Part shown: piece after piece, positions 48,758-57,886 of the stretch
Position numbering within the stretch: the stretch's first letter is position 1
Layout: every line of letters starts with the position of its first letter
Assembly (NCBI RefSeq): GCF_024499055.1
Contig: NZ_CP071249.1
Span: 2,163,001 to 2,227,000, forward strand
Direction of reading: 5' to 3'
Length of the DNA stretch: 64,000 bases
Source of the DNA: Turicibacter bilis
GTDB taxonomy: Bacteria > Bacillota_I > Bacilli_A > MOL361 > Turicibacteraceae
The notes under the pieces: generated by a model
What the model was told of the DNA's origin: nothing
The model's database searches: none
What the model saw: the letters and a program-made list of their open reading frames with translations, nothing else
Made by a program: the position numbers and the translations under genes

Positions 48758-50254
48758 ATGATGAAGAAACTAAAATCAATTAAGTGGCGTAATGTCATTT
48801 TGTTCTTATTCGTCATGGTTGGTTTATTGGTATTAGCTCAATCATTTGTTCTACCGGATATGATTGGATGGAATGTTGACCGTGTCAAGCACTATGAGGC
48901 AGGCAACGATATTACAATTGTTTATCAGAATGTCTACTCTGACACAGTACCATATGGTACTGTTGCCAACCAGGAAAAATGTAATAAAAACGAAGAGTGT
49001 GATGTCGTTTTAACATTCTCTAAAGGAGAAGATGTTTCAAGTCAATCGGAATCTGAGATTAAAGCTTACTTAAATCAGTTAGTGGAAGAACAACTAATTA
49101 ATCCTAAAGAAATTGTGTATAATGAGCCACAATATTCAAATGATGTGAATCAAGGCTATCCTATCAGTTATGATGCTAATCCTTATGAAGGTATCATTGA
49201 AATTACTTTTTCACAAGGGCCAGAAATTCACGTCTATGATGCAACAATGGTAGCAGTTGGTGATATCTTGCTTCATGACACAGTTTATAATGATTTTCGC
49301 TTAGAAGAAGATACCTTCGATTTCAGCCCGTTATTGGAAAATGTAAAACCATATATTGAGCCAGCAGATTTTGGGTTTGCCAATCAAGAAACAAATATTG
49401 GAGGTGTTGAAGTTGGATTATCTTCTTATCCTAATTTTAACAGTCCTTATGAAATTGCAAGAGATTTAATTAATGTTGGATTCAATATGTTTGCTCGTGC
49501 TAATAATCATACGTTAGATAAAGGGGAATCTGGAGTTTTAGCTGCCGAGAAAAATTGGGAAATGTTCGAGGGAATTATTACGGCTGGATCAACTGATTCT
49601 AAAGAAAAACGTGATCAGATTTCTGTCATTGAAAAGAACGGAATTAAATTAGCTTTATTGGCCTATTCTTATGGATTTAATGGTTATCGTGTCCCAGACG
49701 ATAAATCTTATTTAGCGAATGAGTTTGATTATGAACAAGCTGCGATTGATATTGAAAAAGCAAAAAGTGTCTCTGATGTGATTGTCGTTTCGATGCATTG
49801 GGGAGTGGAATATTCAAATACTCCAAGTGAAGCACAAATTGAACAAGCTCAATGGCTAGCCGATCAAGGTGTTCATGTGATTATCGGAAGCCATCCTCAT
49901 GTGTTACAACCGATGGATCGTTTAATTGGGAAAGATGGAAATGAAACAGTTGTTGCTTATTCATTAGGTAATTTTATTTCAGGTCAGGTTGGACTTGAAC
50001 GCCTAGTAGGTGGTATCATGAAGATTGATATTAAGAAAACAACAATTGGTGATGGGGTCAAAATTGAAATAGGTCAACCTCAGTTTATGCCGACTTATAA
50101 TTATGCTGAAGCTTCAACTAAAGGTTATCGATTAGTACCATTGATTGACTCTGCACAAGCAGAGTATTTTGAATCTATCAAAGCGTTAATGGAGACTTAC
50201 TCACCAAATGTCGATGTTGTTGACTATATTACTTATGGTGAATTAGAAAAATAA
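48758..50254 (+). CDS. CapA-family (PGA-capsule type) metallophosphatase-like protein
   Basis: A membrane-anchored extracytoplasmic protein of about 498 residues. One membrane segment (about residues 12-30, [19 protein letters not shown]) is followed by a PASTA-like or linker region rich in acidic residues. The CapA domain (about 165-420) shows [43 protein letters not shown] and [12 protein letters not shown], metal-binding motifs of this calcineurin-like fold. CapA proteins occur in poly-gamma-glutamate synthesis, but no capB or capC is nearby. The ATG at 48758 or 48761 follows AGCAAGGAAG; an upstream ATG at 48734 is less likely. It sits between rnr and smpB. Confidence 0.8.
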   Translation: MMKKLKSIKWRNVILFLFVMVGLLVLAQSFVLPDMIGWNVDRVKHYEAGNDITIVYQNVYSDTVPYGTVANQEKCNKNEECDVVLTFSKGEDVSSQSESEIKAYLNQLVEEQLINPKEIVYNEPQYSNDVNQGYPISYDANPYEGIIEITFSQGPEIHVYDATMVAVGDILLHDTVYNDFRLEEDTFDFSPLLENVKPYIEPADFGFANQETNIGGVEVGLSSYPNFNSPYEIARDLINVGFNMFARANNHTLDKGESGVLAAEKNWEMFEGIITAGSTDSKEKRDQISVIEKNGIKLALLAYSYGFNGYRVPDDKSYLANEFDYEQAAIDIEKAKSVSDVIVVSMHWGVEYSNTPSEAQIEQAQWLADQGVHVIIGSHPHVLQPMDRLIGKDGNETVVAYSLGNFISGQVGLERLVGGIMKIDIKKTTIGDGVKIEIGQPQFMPTYNYAEASTKGYRLVPLIDSAQAEYFESIKALMETYSPNVDVVDYITYGELEK

Positions 50255-50277
50255 AGTTTTTAAAAGGTGGTGAAGAG

Positions 50278-50745
50278 ATGCCAAAAGGTGTGGGATCAAC
50301 AATTGCTCAAAATAAAAAAGCTGGGCATGATTATTTCATCGAAGATACCTTTGAAGCGGGATTAGTTCTTCAGGGAACAGAGATTAAGTCAATTCGCGCG
50401 GGGAAAGTTAATTTACGTGATTCATTCGTTCGAATTGAGCGTAATGAGGCTTTTGTTCACAATATGCATATTTCTCATTATGAGCAAGGAAATAGATTTA
50501 ATCACGATCCACTTCGTACAAGAAAGTTATTACTTCATAAACGTGAAATTGCTCGTTTAATTGGAGTTCAAAAAATGGGAGGATACTCTTTAATCCCATT
50601 AAAGTTATACATTAAAGATGGTTATGCGAAGCTATTATTCGGGATTGCTAAAGGTAAGAAAAATTATGATAAGCGCCAAGATTTAAAAGCAAAAGATGCT
50701 AATCGTCAAATTGAAAAAGCATTACGTGATCGTCAAAAATATTAA
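50278..50745 (+). CDS. smpB: SsrA-binding protein SmpB
   Basis: Binds tmRNA and brings it to stalled ribosomes for trans-translation. The 155 residues match the family: a beta-barrel core with [28 protein letters not shown] and [13 protein letters not shown], plus a C-terminal [25 protein letters not shown] tail (given in pieces). The tail enters the mRNA channel. AAAGGTGGTGAAG precedes the ATG, 23 bp after the capA-like gene. The tmRNA gene ssrA, often adjacent in Firmicutes, is not found here. Confidence 0.96.
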   Translation: MPKGVGSTIAQNKKAGHDYFIEDTFEAGLVLQGTEIKSIRAGKVNLRDSFVRIERNEAFVHNMHISHYEQGNRFNHDPLRTRKLLLHKREIARLIGVQKMGGYSLIPLKLYIKDGYAKLLFGIAKGKKNYDKRQDLKAKDANRQIEKALRDRQKY

Positions 50746-50750
50746 TTTTA

Positions 50751-50789
50751 AAAAGGTAATACATTGGATTCCGATGTATTACCTTTTTT
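50751..50789 (+). terminator. Terminator of smpB
   Basis: AAAAGGTAATACAT pairs with ATGTATTACCTTTT around a nine-base loop, with T residues. Confidence 0.92.
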
Positions 50790-50844
50790 GCTTAGGGATA
50801 TATTAATGGGTGTTTGTTGCTAATAAAAATAGGATGTGATTTTA

Positions 50845-52305
50845 ATGAAGGAAAAAGTCATTATTATTGGGGCAGGGATTGGAGGATTAGCCACTGCTTT
50901 GAGATTATTAAATGCTGGATATGAAGTAGTTATATATGAAAAAGAAGATAAGGTAGGAGGAAGAGTTAATCGTATTCAGGAAAAGGGATATACATTTGAT
51001 TTAACCGCCACGATTTCTATGATGCCTCAAGAGTTTTATTTGCTTTTTGAAGAGTTAGGATTGAGATTAGAAGACTATATAGAAATAAGCTATCCTAAAT
51101 CGCTATATTATACCTTTTTTAAAGATGGAACCTATTATGATTTTTCTACTGATTTAATTAAATTAAATAGGCAATTAGAATCTATTTCTACTAAAGATGC
51201 AGTAGGCTATTTTCAATTAATGAGTGATATTTATGAGAAATATCAACTTGCTAATCAAGCGTTTTTAAGTCAATCGTGTGATCAAGCTTCATCATTTTTT
51301 ACATTTAAACATTTAAAAGAAATTTTTAAGTTAGAACCATTGAGTAATGTTTATGATTATGTTTCTAAATTTATTAAGGATGAAAAATTAAAAGAGTATA
51401 TCTGCTTTCAAACAATGTATATTGGAATGTCGCCCTATGATTGTTCAATTATTTATACTTTATTACCAGGTGTGTCACAATTTTATGGATTACCGCATTT
51501 AAAGGGAGGGATGTATCGTCTTGTGGAAGTCATGGAGCAACTGATTAAAGAGTGGGGAGGAATTATTCATACGAATTCACTTGTTGAAAGTTTAGTAATT
51601 GAAGATAAATGTGTTTTGGGTATACAGTTATCTGATCGAATTGATAAAGGAGATTATATTATTGCCAATGCACAGGTACCTTATGTGATGCATGAATTAC
51701 AGTCAATTATACGTCCAAAAGAATATCATTTATCATGTTCTGCTTTTATCTTATACTTAGGACTTAAACAAAGGCTTCCCATGTTAAATATTCATAATAT
51801 TTATATTAATCAAGCATTTAAAGAAAATATTCAATCTGCTTTTGATGGAAAGTTACCAAAAGAATCCTCTTTTTATTTTTATGTTCCAAGTCGTATGGAT
51901 GAAGGGATGGCTCCAACTAATGGTGAGGTGATTAATGTTATTATTCGAGTGCCTAACTTAAAGGCACAAAATGTTGAGTGGAATGAGCAGACTATCTTGT
52001 TATTAAAAGAACAAATTTATAAAGCTTTAGCTCAGGTAACAAAGATTGAACATTTTAAAGAGTTAGTAGAAGTAGAAAAATACTTAACCCCAGTAGATTT
52101 AGCCACACACTTTAATTGTTATGAAGGGATTGCATTTGGATTGAGTCATGATTTAACTCAAACGAATTACTTTAGACCCCACCATCAAAGTGATGATTTA
52201 AAGGGATTATATTTTGTAGGTGATTGTACACATCCCGGAACTGGAATTTCCCTCGTTTTAAAATCTGCAAGACAACTTTCTAAACAAATATGTAAGCATA
52301 TCTGA
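50845..52305 (+). CDS. Phytoene/dehydrosqualene desaturase-like (CrtI/CrtN family) FAD oxidoreductase
   Basis: An amine-oxidase-type flavoprotein of 486 residues. The N-terminal FAD site is VIIIGAGIGGLATALRLLNAGYEVVIYEKEDKVGGRV (seen as GAGIGGLATALRLL and EKEDKVGGRV). The substrate domain has FDLTATISMMPQEF and QTMYIGMSPYDCS, and the C-terminal FAD signature is YFVGDCTHPGTGISLVLKSARQ. CrtI/CrtN enzymes desaturate carotenoid precursors, but no synthase such as crtM or crtB is next to it. AGGATGTGA precedes the ATG. The real substrate is uncertain; a related retinol-saturase-like or amine oxidase role is possible. Confidence 0.7.
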   Translation: MKEKVIIIGAGIGGLATALRLLNAGYEVVIYEKEDKVGGRVNRIQEKGYTFDLTATISMMPQEFYLLFEELGLRLEDYIEISYPKSLYYTFFKDGTYYDFSTDLIKLNRQLESISTKDAVGYFQLMSDIYEKYQLANQAFLSQSCDQASSFFTFKHLKEIFKLEPLSNVYDYVSKFIKDEKLKEYICFQTMYIGMSPYDCSIIYTLLPGVSQFYGLPHLKGGMYRLVEVMEQLIKEWGGIIHTNSLVESLVIEDKCVLGIQLSDRIDKGDYIIANAQVPYVMHELQSIIRPKEYHLSCSAFILYLGLKQRLPMLNIHNIYINQAFKENIQSAFDGKLPKESSFYFYVPSRMDEGMAPTNGEVINVIIRVPNLKAQNVEWNEQTILLLKEQIYKALAQVTKIEHFKELVEVEKYLTPVDLATHFNCYEGIAFGLSHDLTQTNYFRPHHQSDDLKGLYFVGDCTHPGTGISLVLKSARQLSKQICKHI

Positions 52306-52380
52306 AAATCATCGAACATATACTTTTTGAGGTAGTGCCTATGATTGATTGTGCATCGTCAGAAATTAAGGGGGGATAAT

Positions 52381-52782
52381 ATGTTAAAAACTGAAACACT
52401 TAACATTATCGAATTTAATAATGGTCAGCTAAAAAAGCCAGTTTTAATCAGATATACTATTGTCATTAATTCGAATGAATCACAACCTTATGATGAAGAT
52501 GCCTTGAAATTAATTAGTTTCCTTAAAAGCTTACCGGAACAGTTCGAAACGATTGAGCTATATTATGAGGTTGCTGATGCTAAAATTACACATCTAGTTC
52601 GCCAAAGAATTACTGTGAAAGTTAATGGTGAATTATATTCGACTTATGTCTTGGATGATGATTTAGATTTATTTTTTAATCTATTAAGGCTTTTTAAAAA
52701 TTATGAATATTATGTCGATGGGGATGAACAAAGTGTTAGCCCTATTAGGTTAGCCCAGGCTTTAAAGACCTATCAAATTTAA
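52381..52782 (+). CDS. Hypothetical protein
   Basis: A 133-residue soluble protein that I do not recognise. It begins MLKTETLNIIEFNNGQL, is mostly beta-strand-like in the first half (KPVLIRYTIVINS, ETIELYYEV, RQRITVKVNGELYSTYVLDDD), then helical with an acidic and aromatic stretch (LDLFFNLLRLFKNYEYYVDGDE). No signal peptide or membrane segment is visible. I chose the ATG at 52381 after GGGGGGATAAT; an upstream in-frame ATG has no ribosome site. It follows the CrtI-like gene by 75 bp and is closed by a terminator, so it may share that transcript. Confidence 0.7.
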   Translation: MLKTETLNIIEFNNGQLKKPVLIRYTIVINSNESQPYDEDALKLISFLKSLPEQFETIELYYEVADAKITHLVRQRITVKVNGELYSTYVLDDDLDLFFNLLRLFKNYEYYVDGDEQSVSPIRLAQALKTYQI

Positions 52783-52794
52783 TAATCTCATCAG

Positions 52795-52831
52795 GAAGAG
52801 ACTCTAATTGTTCATGAAGGAGTCTCTTTTA
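52795..52831 (+). terminator. Terminator after the hypothetical protein gene
   Basis: AAGAGACTC pairs with GAGTCTCTT around a 17-nt loop, with a T run. Confidence 0.8.
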
Positions 52832-52996
52832 TACGTCATATTTTTAACATAGCTAGAGGTTTTAAGTTACTATTTAATCATAAATTTAATTATTTTATGA
52901 AATTATGGAACAATATACATAAGACAGTCGTCTAATTTAATGTAAACGAAGAAAAGTTTCTAAGTAAAAACGAACTAAATAATGGAGGAAGTTAAA

Positions 52997-53521
52997 ATGA
53001 AAAAGATTAAATTATTAATGATGACTTTATTAATCACAGTTTTAGCTGTTGGATGTAGTAAAGGTTCAGAACAAGGTGGAGAAACAGGTGAAACATCACC
53101 AAAACAAATCATAACAAAAATTCAAGAAACATTATCAAAAGCTTATGATATGCCTTTAGAAGATGGGGTATTATCTGGATATTTTTTAACTGACATGACA
53201 AATGAAGAAGAAATGTTAATGTATGAAGGGATTTTTAATTCAGAAGATATCAAGTCAGGATATATTTTACAGCCTATGATGAATGTTAAGTCTGAATTAA
53301 TCATTGTTGCAGAAGCTAAAGATGCTGAGTCAACTGAAAATATTAAGGCTTCATATGAAAAAGTTTTATCAGATCAAGATGAAATGTGGTCTCGTTATTT
53401 ACCAGATCAATATGAGTTAGTAAAAGCAAATAAGATTCAAACTCAAGGAAATTATGTGTTATACGTAACAAGTGAACAAGTGGAAGAAATTGTTAAGGTT
53501 TTCGAAGAGCAAGTAAAATAA
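52997..53521 (+). CDS. Lipoprotein resembling DUF4358 proteins
   Basis: A 174-residue predicted lipoprotein. The signal peptide MKKIKLLMMTLLITVLAVGC ends in the lipobox AVGC with Cys20. The mature part is acidic, with repeated helices (EEMLMYEGIFNSEDIKSGY, VIVAEAKDAESTENIKASYEK-like) and a C-terminal VTSEQVEEIVKVFEEQV. This resembles DUF4358 lipoproteins, whose role is unknown. GGAGGAAG precedes the ATG. It is separated from the MBOAT gene by a terminator, yet the same trio (this lipoprotein, MBOAT, DHHW protein) often appears together in Firmicutes, as I recall. Confidence 0.6.
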   Translation: MKKIKLLMMTLLITVLAVGCSKGSEQGGETGETSPKQIITKIQETLSKAYDMPLEDGVLSGYFLTDMTNEEEMLMYEGIFNSEDIKSGYILQPMMNVKSELIIVAEAKDAESTENIKASYEKVLSDQDEMWSRYLPDQYELVKANKIQTQGNYVLYVTSEQVEEIVKVFEEQVK

Positions 53522-53529
53522 TAAATAAA

Positions 53530-53568
53530 GAAAAGTAGATTGGGTTTTGCTCAATCTTCTTTTTATAT
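53530..53568 (+). terminator. Terminator after the lipoprotein gene
   Basis: A GATTGGG/CTCAATC stem with a five-base loop, followed by TTCTTTTTAT. The stem is short, so read-through to the MBOAT gene is likely. Confidence 0.6.
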
Positions 53569-53591
53569 AATAGGAGAGGAGATGAGAATCA

Positions 53592-55004
53592 TTGGTTTTT
53601 AGTAGTTTAGTTTTCTTATTTGTTTTTTTACCTTTAACATTAGTCTTATACTTTATTGTTCCACGTAACTGTCGTAATTTTATTTTATTAATAGTGAGCC
53701 TCATCTTTTATGCTTGGGGAGAACCTATCTATATTTTATTAATGTTATTTTCTACGGTGGTGGACTTTATTCATGGATTATTGGTTGAATATTATGCTGA
53801 TCAACCAAAGAAAGCAAAGCGGGTTGTTTTATCATCAGTATTTATTAACTTAGGATTGCTTATGTTTTTTAAATACTCAGGCTTTATTATTTCTAATATT
53901 AATCAATTATTAGGGGCACAGTTTAATATTCCTTCTATTGCTCTACCAATTGGAATTTCCTTTTATACATTTCAGACAATGTCGTATACTATCGATATTT
54001 TTAGAAAGGATGCACCAGCGCAGCGAAATATTATTAGCTTAGGCGCCTATGTGACGATGTTTCCACAGTTAATTGCAGGACCGATTGTTCGATATCAGAC
54101 TGTTGCCGATCAATTAAACAATCGAGTAGAGACTCAAGCCCGATTTGCTGATGGGGTTCAACGATTTATCATTGGACTTGGAAAGAAGGTTTTGTTAGCA
54201 AATAATATTGGTTTGTTGTGGGATCAAATTTCATCAACAGAGACGTCAAATCTTTCAGTTTTAACGTCGTGGCTTGGTGTGATTGCCTTTGGACTTCAAA
54301 TTTATTTCGACTTTAGTGGCTATTCAGATATGGCTATTGGACTTGGAAAGATGTTTGGATTTGAACTATTAGAAAATTTTAATTATCCGTATATTTCACA
54401 AAGTATTACTGAGTTTTGGCGTCGTTGGCATATTTCCCTTGGTACATGGTTTAGAGATTATGTTTATATCCCATTAGGTGGCAATCGAAAAGGGAAGTGG
54501 CGCACTTATTTTAATGTCTTTATTGTTTGGTTTTTAACTGGATTATGGCATGGCGCAAGTTGGAATTTTGTTTTATGGGGACTTTACTTTGGTGTGATTA
54601 TTACGCTTGAAAAAGCCTTTTTAATGAAGTGGTTAAATCAGTTTCCAACAATCATCCGACATATTTATACGTTATTTTTATTACTGATCGGTTGGGGGTT
54701 ATTTGCATTTGATAACTTTACACACTTAAAGGCCTATTTCAAGGTCATGTTTAGCCTAGAAGATGTCGCACTGTATAATCAAACGACACTTTACTATTTC
54801 ACCTCAAATATGATTTTATTGATTATTTTAGTTATTGCTTCAACTCCATTATTAAAAGTGATTTATTATAAATTAATTCGCTCTAAATACTCTTCGGTTA
54901 TTGAATTAATTATTATTCCAATGGCATGTCTCTTAATTTTAACTCTTTCCACAGCATATTTAGTAGATTCATCGTATAATCCATTTTTATATTTTAGGTT
55001 TTAA
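53592..55004 (+). CDS. MBOAT-family O-acyltransferase (AlgI/DltB/PatA-like)
   Basis: A polytopic membrane protein of 470 residues with about ten to eleven segments. It moves acetyl or other acyl groups across the membrane onto extracellular polysaccharide or cell-wall polymers. MBOAT signatures are MSYTIDIFRKD, FPQLIAGPIVRYQ, DFSGYSDMAIGLGKMFGFELLENFNYPY (split here as DFSGYSDMAIGLGKMFGF and ENFNYPY), FWRRWHISLGTWFRDYVYIPLGG and the invariant His320 in LTGLWHGASWNFVLWG. The start is the TTG at 53592 after a GAGGAGATGAG site; it yields the typical MVFSSLVFLF beginning. The DHHW gene follows 15 bp later. Confidence 0.9.
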   Translation: MVFSSLVFLFVFLPLTLVLYFIVPRNCRNFILLIVSLIFYAWGEPIYILLMLFSTVVDFIHGLLVEYYADQPKKAKRVVLSSVFINLGLLMFFKYSGFIISNINQLLGAQFNIPSIALPIGISFYTFQTMSYTIDIFRKDAPAQRNIISLGAYVTMFPQLIAGPIVRYQTVADQLNNRVETQARFADGVQRFIIGLGKKVLLANNIGLLWDQISSTETSNLSVLTSWLGVIAFGLQIYFDFSGYSDMAIGLGKMFGFELLENFNYPYISQSITEFWRRWHISLGTWFRDYVYIPLGGNRKGKWRTYFNVFIVWFLTGLWHGASWNFVLWGLYFGVIITLEKAFLMKWLNQFPTIIRHIYTLFLLLIGWGLFAFDNFTHLKAYFKVMFSLEDVALYNQTTLYYFTSNMILLIILVIASTPLLKVIYYKLIRSKYSSVIELIIIPMACLLILTLSTAYLVDSSYNPFLYFRF

Positions 55005-55018
55005 AGGAGGTAGGTGAG

Positions 55019-56140
55019 ATGGAAGCTATAAAAAATAAAGTTATGATTAGCATATTTTTAATCTTTATTTTTGGTTTATCAATCGCAAACGTGGTTGATA
55101 AAGATCGTGAGATTTCTGAAACTGAAAATCGCCCCCTTCAACAGTTCCCACAGTTTTCTTTTGAAAGCTTATTATCGGGAAGCTATACACAGAAGTTTGA
55201 TAAGTATATGACTGATCAATTTGTCATGAAGGATGAGTGGGTTGGACTAAAGTCTGATATGGAACGTTTATTACAAAAGGGTGAGAATAATGGAGTTTAC
55301 TTTGGAAAGGATGGTTATTTATTAGAAGCTTTTAAGCAGGAGGGTTCATACTTTGAAAAGAATTTACAAGCGATTAATATCTTTCATGATAAGATGCCTA
55401 ACTTAAACACAACGGCTCTTTTAGTTCCTACTGCGGTGAAAATATATGAGGATAAGCTTCCTTTATTTGCTCCAACGTTTGATCAAGCCAGGATGTTAGA
55501 AACCGCAAAAAATGAGTTAACCATTGACTTTATGAATGCATATAATGTGTTAAATGAGCATAGAAATGAGTATATCTATTATAAAACCGATCATCATTGG
55601 ACAACCCTAGGTGCTTATTATGTGTATCAACAACTCATGAATGAGTGGGGAATGACCCCTTATTTAGATTATCGAGTTGAAACAGTGTCAACTGAGTTTT
55701 ACGGAACATATTACTCAAAAGCTAATAATCATCATTTAAAACCTGATACAATTCAGCTTTATATTCCAAACGATGAAGTTGAGTTCTCCGTTACTTGGGA
55801 TACTCAAAATGAAGTTTTAGATGGATTGTACAACTATGATTACTTAAACCAGAAAGATAAGTATTCAATGTTTATCAATGGTAATCATCCATTGACTATT
55901 GTAAAAAGTAGTATAAAAAATGGAAAGAAACTCATTGTTTTTAAAGATTCATATGCTCATAACTTTATTCCATTTCTAGCGATGAACTTTGAAGAAATCC
56001 ATCTTATTGATTTAAGATACTTTAATATGAATCCATACGAGTATATTCGTGAACATGATTTTGATCGTGCTTTGTTTTTATATAACTTATCAACATTCGG
56101 AACGGATTCTACTTTTGTTAAATTAAAAGCCTTTAAGTAG
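55019..56140 (+). CDS. DHHW-family protein (AlgX/AlgJ-like acyltransferase partner)
   Basis: A membrane-anchored extracytoplasmic protein of 373 residues. One N-terminal membrane segment (about residues 7-25) is followed by an SGNH/AlgX-like hydrolase-fold domain. The family's motif is intact: Asp191-His192-His193-Trp194 in KTDHHWTTLGAYYVYQ. A later FKDSYAHNFIPF probably supplies the nucleophile serine region. Such proteins work next to an MBOAT protein in transferring acetyl groups to surface polysaccharide. GGAGGTAGGTGAG precedes the ATG; it is 15 bp after the MBOAT gene. The acceptor polymer is unknown. Confidence 0.85.
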   Translation: MEAIKNKVMISIFLIFIFGLSIANVVDKDREISETENRPLQQFPQFSFESLLSGSYTQKFDKYMTDQFVMKDEWVGLKSDMERLLQKGENNGVYFGKDGYLLEAFKQEGSYFEKNLQAINIFHDKMPNLNTTALLVPTAVKIYEDKLPLFAPTFDQARMLETAKNELTIDFMNAYNVLNEHRNEYIYYKTDHHWTTLGAYYVYQQLMNEWGMTPYLDYRVETVSTEFYGTYYSKANNHHLKPDTIQLYIPNDEVEFSVTWDTQNEVLDGLYNYDYLNQKDKYSMFINGNHPLTIVKSSIKNGKKLIVFKDSYAHNFIPFLAMNFEEIHLIDLRYFNMNPYEYIREHDFDRALFLYNLSTFGTDSTFVKLKAFK

Positions 56141-56158
56141 TAATTTTAAGTTCGTTAA

Positions 56159-56196
56159 TAAAAAGGGTGATTCAGTATAGGGAATCACCCTTTTAG
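56159..56196 (+). terminator. Bidirectional terminator between convergent genes
   Basis: AAAAGGGTGATTC pairs with GAATCACCCTTTT around a short loop. The A run on one side and the T run on the other let it serve both the DHHW gene and the minus-strand permease gene. Confidence 0.9.
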
Positions 56197-57018
56197 TTAT
56201 TTCTTAGCACTTTGTTTTTTTCTTAAATAGTTTTCTAGCATACTAACACCTTGGTACATAATGAGTGTAAAGATAGCTAAAACGAATACTCCCATCATAA
56301 CAATATCAAGTTTGAAGACTTGTCCACCATAAACAATTAAGTAACCAATTCCGGCACGTGAGGCGATAAATTCCCCAACAATCACCCCAACCCAAGTCAT
56401 CCCAATGTTAATTTTAAGAAGATTAATCATATTGATACCGTTAGCAGGAAGAACGAGTTTAGTTAGAATTTGCCACTTGTTTGCACCAAAACTTTTCATT
56501 AATCTGATCTTTTCTTCGTCAACAGTTGTAAAGTAATTATAAGCAGACATAATGGTAACTGTAATTGAAGTAATTACGGCAATCACAACAATCCCTTTTA
56601 CACTGGCCCCAACCCAAACAATTAGAATAGGAGCAAGGGCAGTTTTAGGAAGAGCGTTTAAGACAACGAGAAATGGATCAAGAACCTTTGCTAATTTGTC
56701 AGACCACCAGAGACAAATGGCAATAAATAGTCCACCAAGTGTCCCTATTATTAATCCAACGAGTGTTTCATATAATGAGATTCCTAAGTGTCTAAAGATT
56801 TCTCCATTCTCGATATACTTAATTAGTAAGTTCCAAATAGCTGATGGTTTACTAAAAAAGAAGTCATCGATAAATCCGTAGCTCGCTAAAAGCTCCCATA
56901 AGATTAAAAAACCAATACAAAATAAGACTTGAAGCAAGTGAATGTGCCACGCTTCTTTTTTTATTCCTTTTAAATAATTAAGATATCCAGGAGATCCTTT
57001 AAATTCTTTCTTCATCAT
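56197..57018 (-). CDS. ABC importer permease (SsuC/TauC/ThiX-like)
   Basis: A membrane protein of 273 residues with about six segments in the BPD_transp_1 fold. The cytoplasmic loop that meets the ATPase is MKSFGANKWQILTKLVLPANG (shown split: SFGANKWQILTK and LVLPANG). N-terminal residues 1-30 are polar. It pairs with the ATPase and binding protein on the same strand. The start overlaps the ATPase gene end by 20 bp, and AAGGAGTTG lies upstream. The family carries nitrate, sulfonate, taurine or pyrimidine-type thiamine precursors. Confidence 0.88.
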   Translation of the reverse strand: MMKKEFKGSPGYLNYLKGIKKEAWHIHLLQVLFCIGFLILWELLASYGFIDDFFFSKPSAIWNLLIKYIENGEIFRHLGISLYETLVGLIIGTLGGLFIAICLWWSDKLAKVLDPFLVVLNALPKTALAPILIVWVGASVKGIVVIAVITSITVTIMSAYNYFTTVDEEKIRLMKSFGANKWQILTKLVLPANGINMINLLKINIGMTWVGVIVGEFIASRAGIGYLIVYGGQVFKLDIVMMGVFVLAIFTLIMYQGVSMLENYLRKKQSAKK

Positions 57019-57757
57019 TTTGCAACTCCTTCCAGAACAAGTCGAAGTAATCTTTAAATTCAGGAGCTAATCTTGCTGTTAAAGGTGTTTTATCCCCTTC
57101 AAGGGTTAAAGTAATTTTGTGGACGCTTTGTATCGTTGTTGGACGATGACTTAGAACAGCAACTGTATCGGCTAAAGAAATGGCTTCTGAAATATCATGT
57201 GTCACTAAGATTGCTGTTTTATTTTCATTTTTAATAATTTTATAAATATCATCGGTCACAATTAGACGTGTCTGATAATCCAGACCAGAAAATGATTCGT
57301 CTAACAATAGGATGTCTGGATTTAACGCAAGTGTCCGAATTAAAGCAACCCGCTGCTTCATTCCTCCCGAAAGTTCTCTTGGAAAGTTGTTTCTAAAATC
57401 CCATAAGTCATAAATCTCTAATAGTCGTTTAATTTCTTCCTGTGCTTCATTGGTTAATTTATGTTGAATTTCAAGTCCTAATGTGATGTTTTTCATGATA
57501 GTCCGCCATTCGAATAAATGATCCTTTTGAAACATATATCCGATTTTTTTTCCATGAGTATCAACTGAACCTTGAGTTGGTTCAAGTAAACCAGAAATGA
57601 TATTTAAGATCGTTGATTTCCCGCATCCTGAAGGTCCAAGTAAAACTAAGATTTCTCCTTCTTCCACAGAGAAATTAATATCTTTAAGAATTTGTCGTTC
57701 TTCATCTAATGAATAAAAATCCTTATACACATGATTCATATCCAATATCGTTGACAT
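56999..57757 (-). CDS. ABC importer ATP-binding protein (SsuB/TauB-like)
   Basis: A 252-residue ATPase that powers the importer. Walker A is VLLGPSGCGKSTILNII (about residues 36-52), the signature is NFPRELSGGMKQRVALIRTLALNPDILLLDES (split as RELSGGMKQRVA and DILLLDES), and the switch His is in AILVTHDISEAISLAD. The gene starts at the ATG on the minus strand after GGAGGTGGCTT. It overlaps the permease start by 20 bp, so the two are translationally coupled. A hairpin separates it from the upstream binding-protein gene. Confidence 0.92.
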   Translation of the reverse strand: MSTILDMNHVYKDFYSLDEERQILKDINFSVEEGEILVLLGPSGCGKSTILNIISGLLEPTQGSVDTHGKKIGYMFQKDHLFEWRTIMKNITLGLEIQHKLTNEAQEEIKRLLEIYDLWDFRNNFPRELSGGMKQRVALIRTLALNPDILLLDESFSGLDYQTRLIVTDDIYKIIKNENKTAILVTHDISEAISLADTVAVLSHRPTTIQSVHKITLTLEGDKTPLTARLAPEFKDYFDLFWKELQNDEERI

Positions 57758-57839
57758 ATAAAGCCACCTCCATTTTGCGTATATGTCATACTATATAATA
57801 TTAATCTACTAAGAAACTGTACCTAATGCCGGTAAAATA

Positions 57840-57877
57840 AAAAGATTTAGCTCTGTATAGTAAGAACTAAATCTTTT
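57840..57877 (-). terminator. Intercistronic hairpin between binding-protein and ATPase genes
   Basis: On the minus strand AAAAGATTTAG pairs with CTAAATCTTTT, followed by a T-rich stretch. Such partial terminators usually reduce downstream ATPase and permease expression relative to the abundant binding protein. Confidence 0.75.
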
Positions 57878-57886
57878 ACTAAATTA

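Noticed and set aside
50746-50844. tmRNA gene next to smpB
   Set aside because: Only a terminator and a short promoter region fit in this 99-bp gap.
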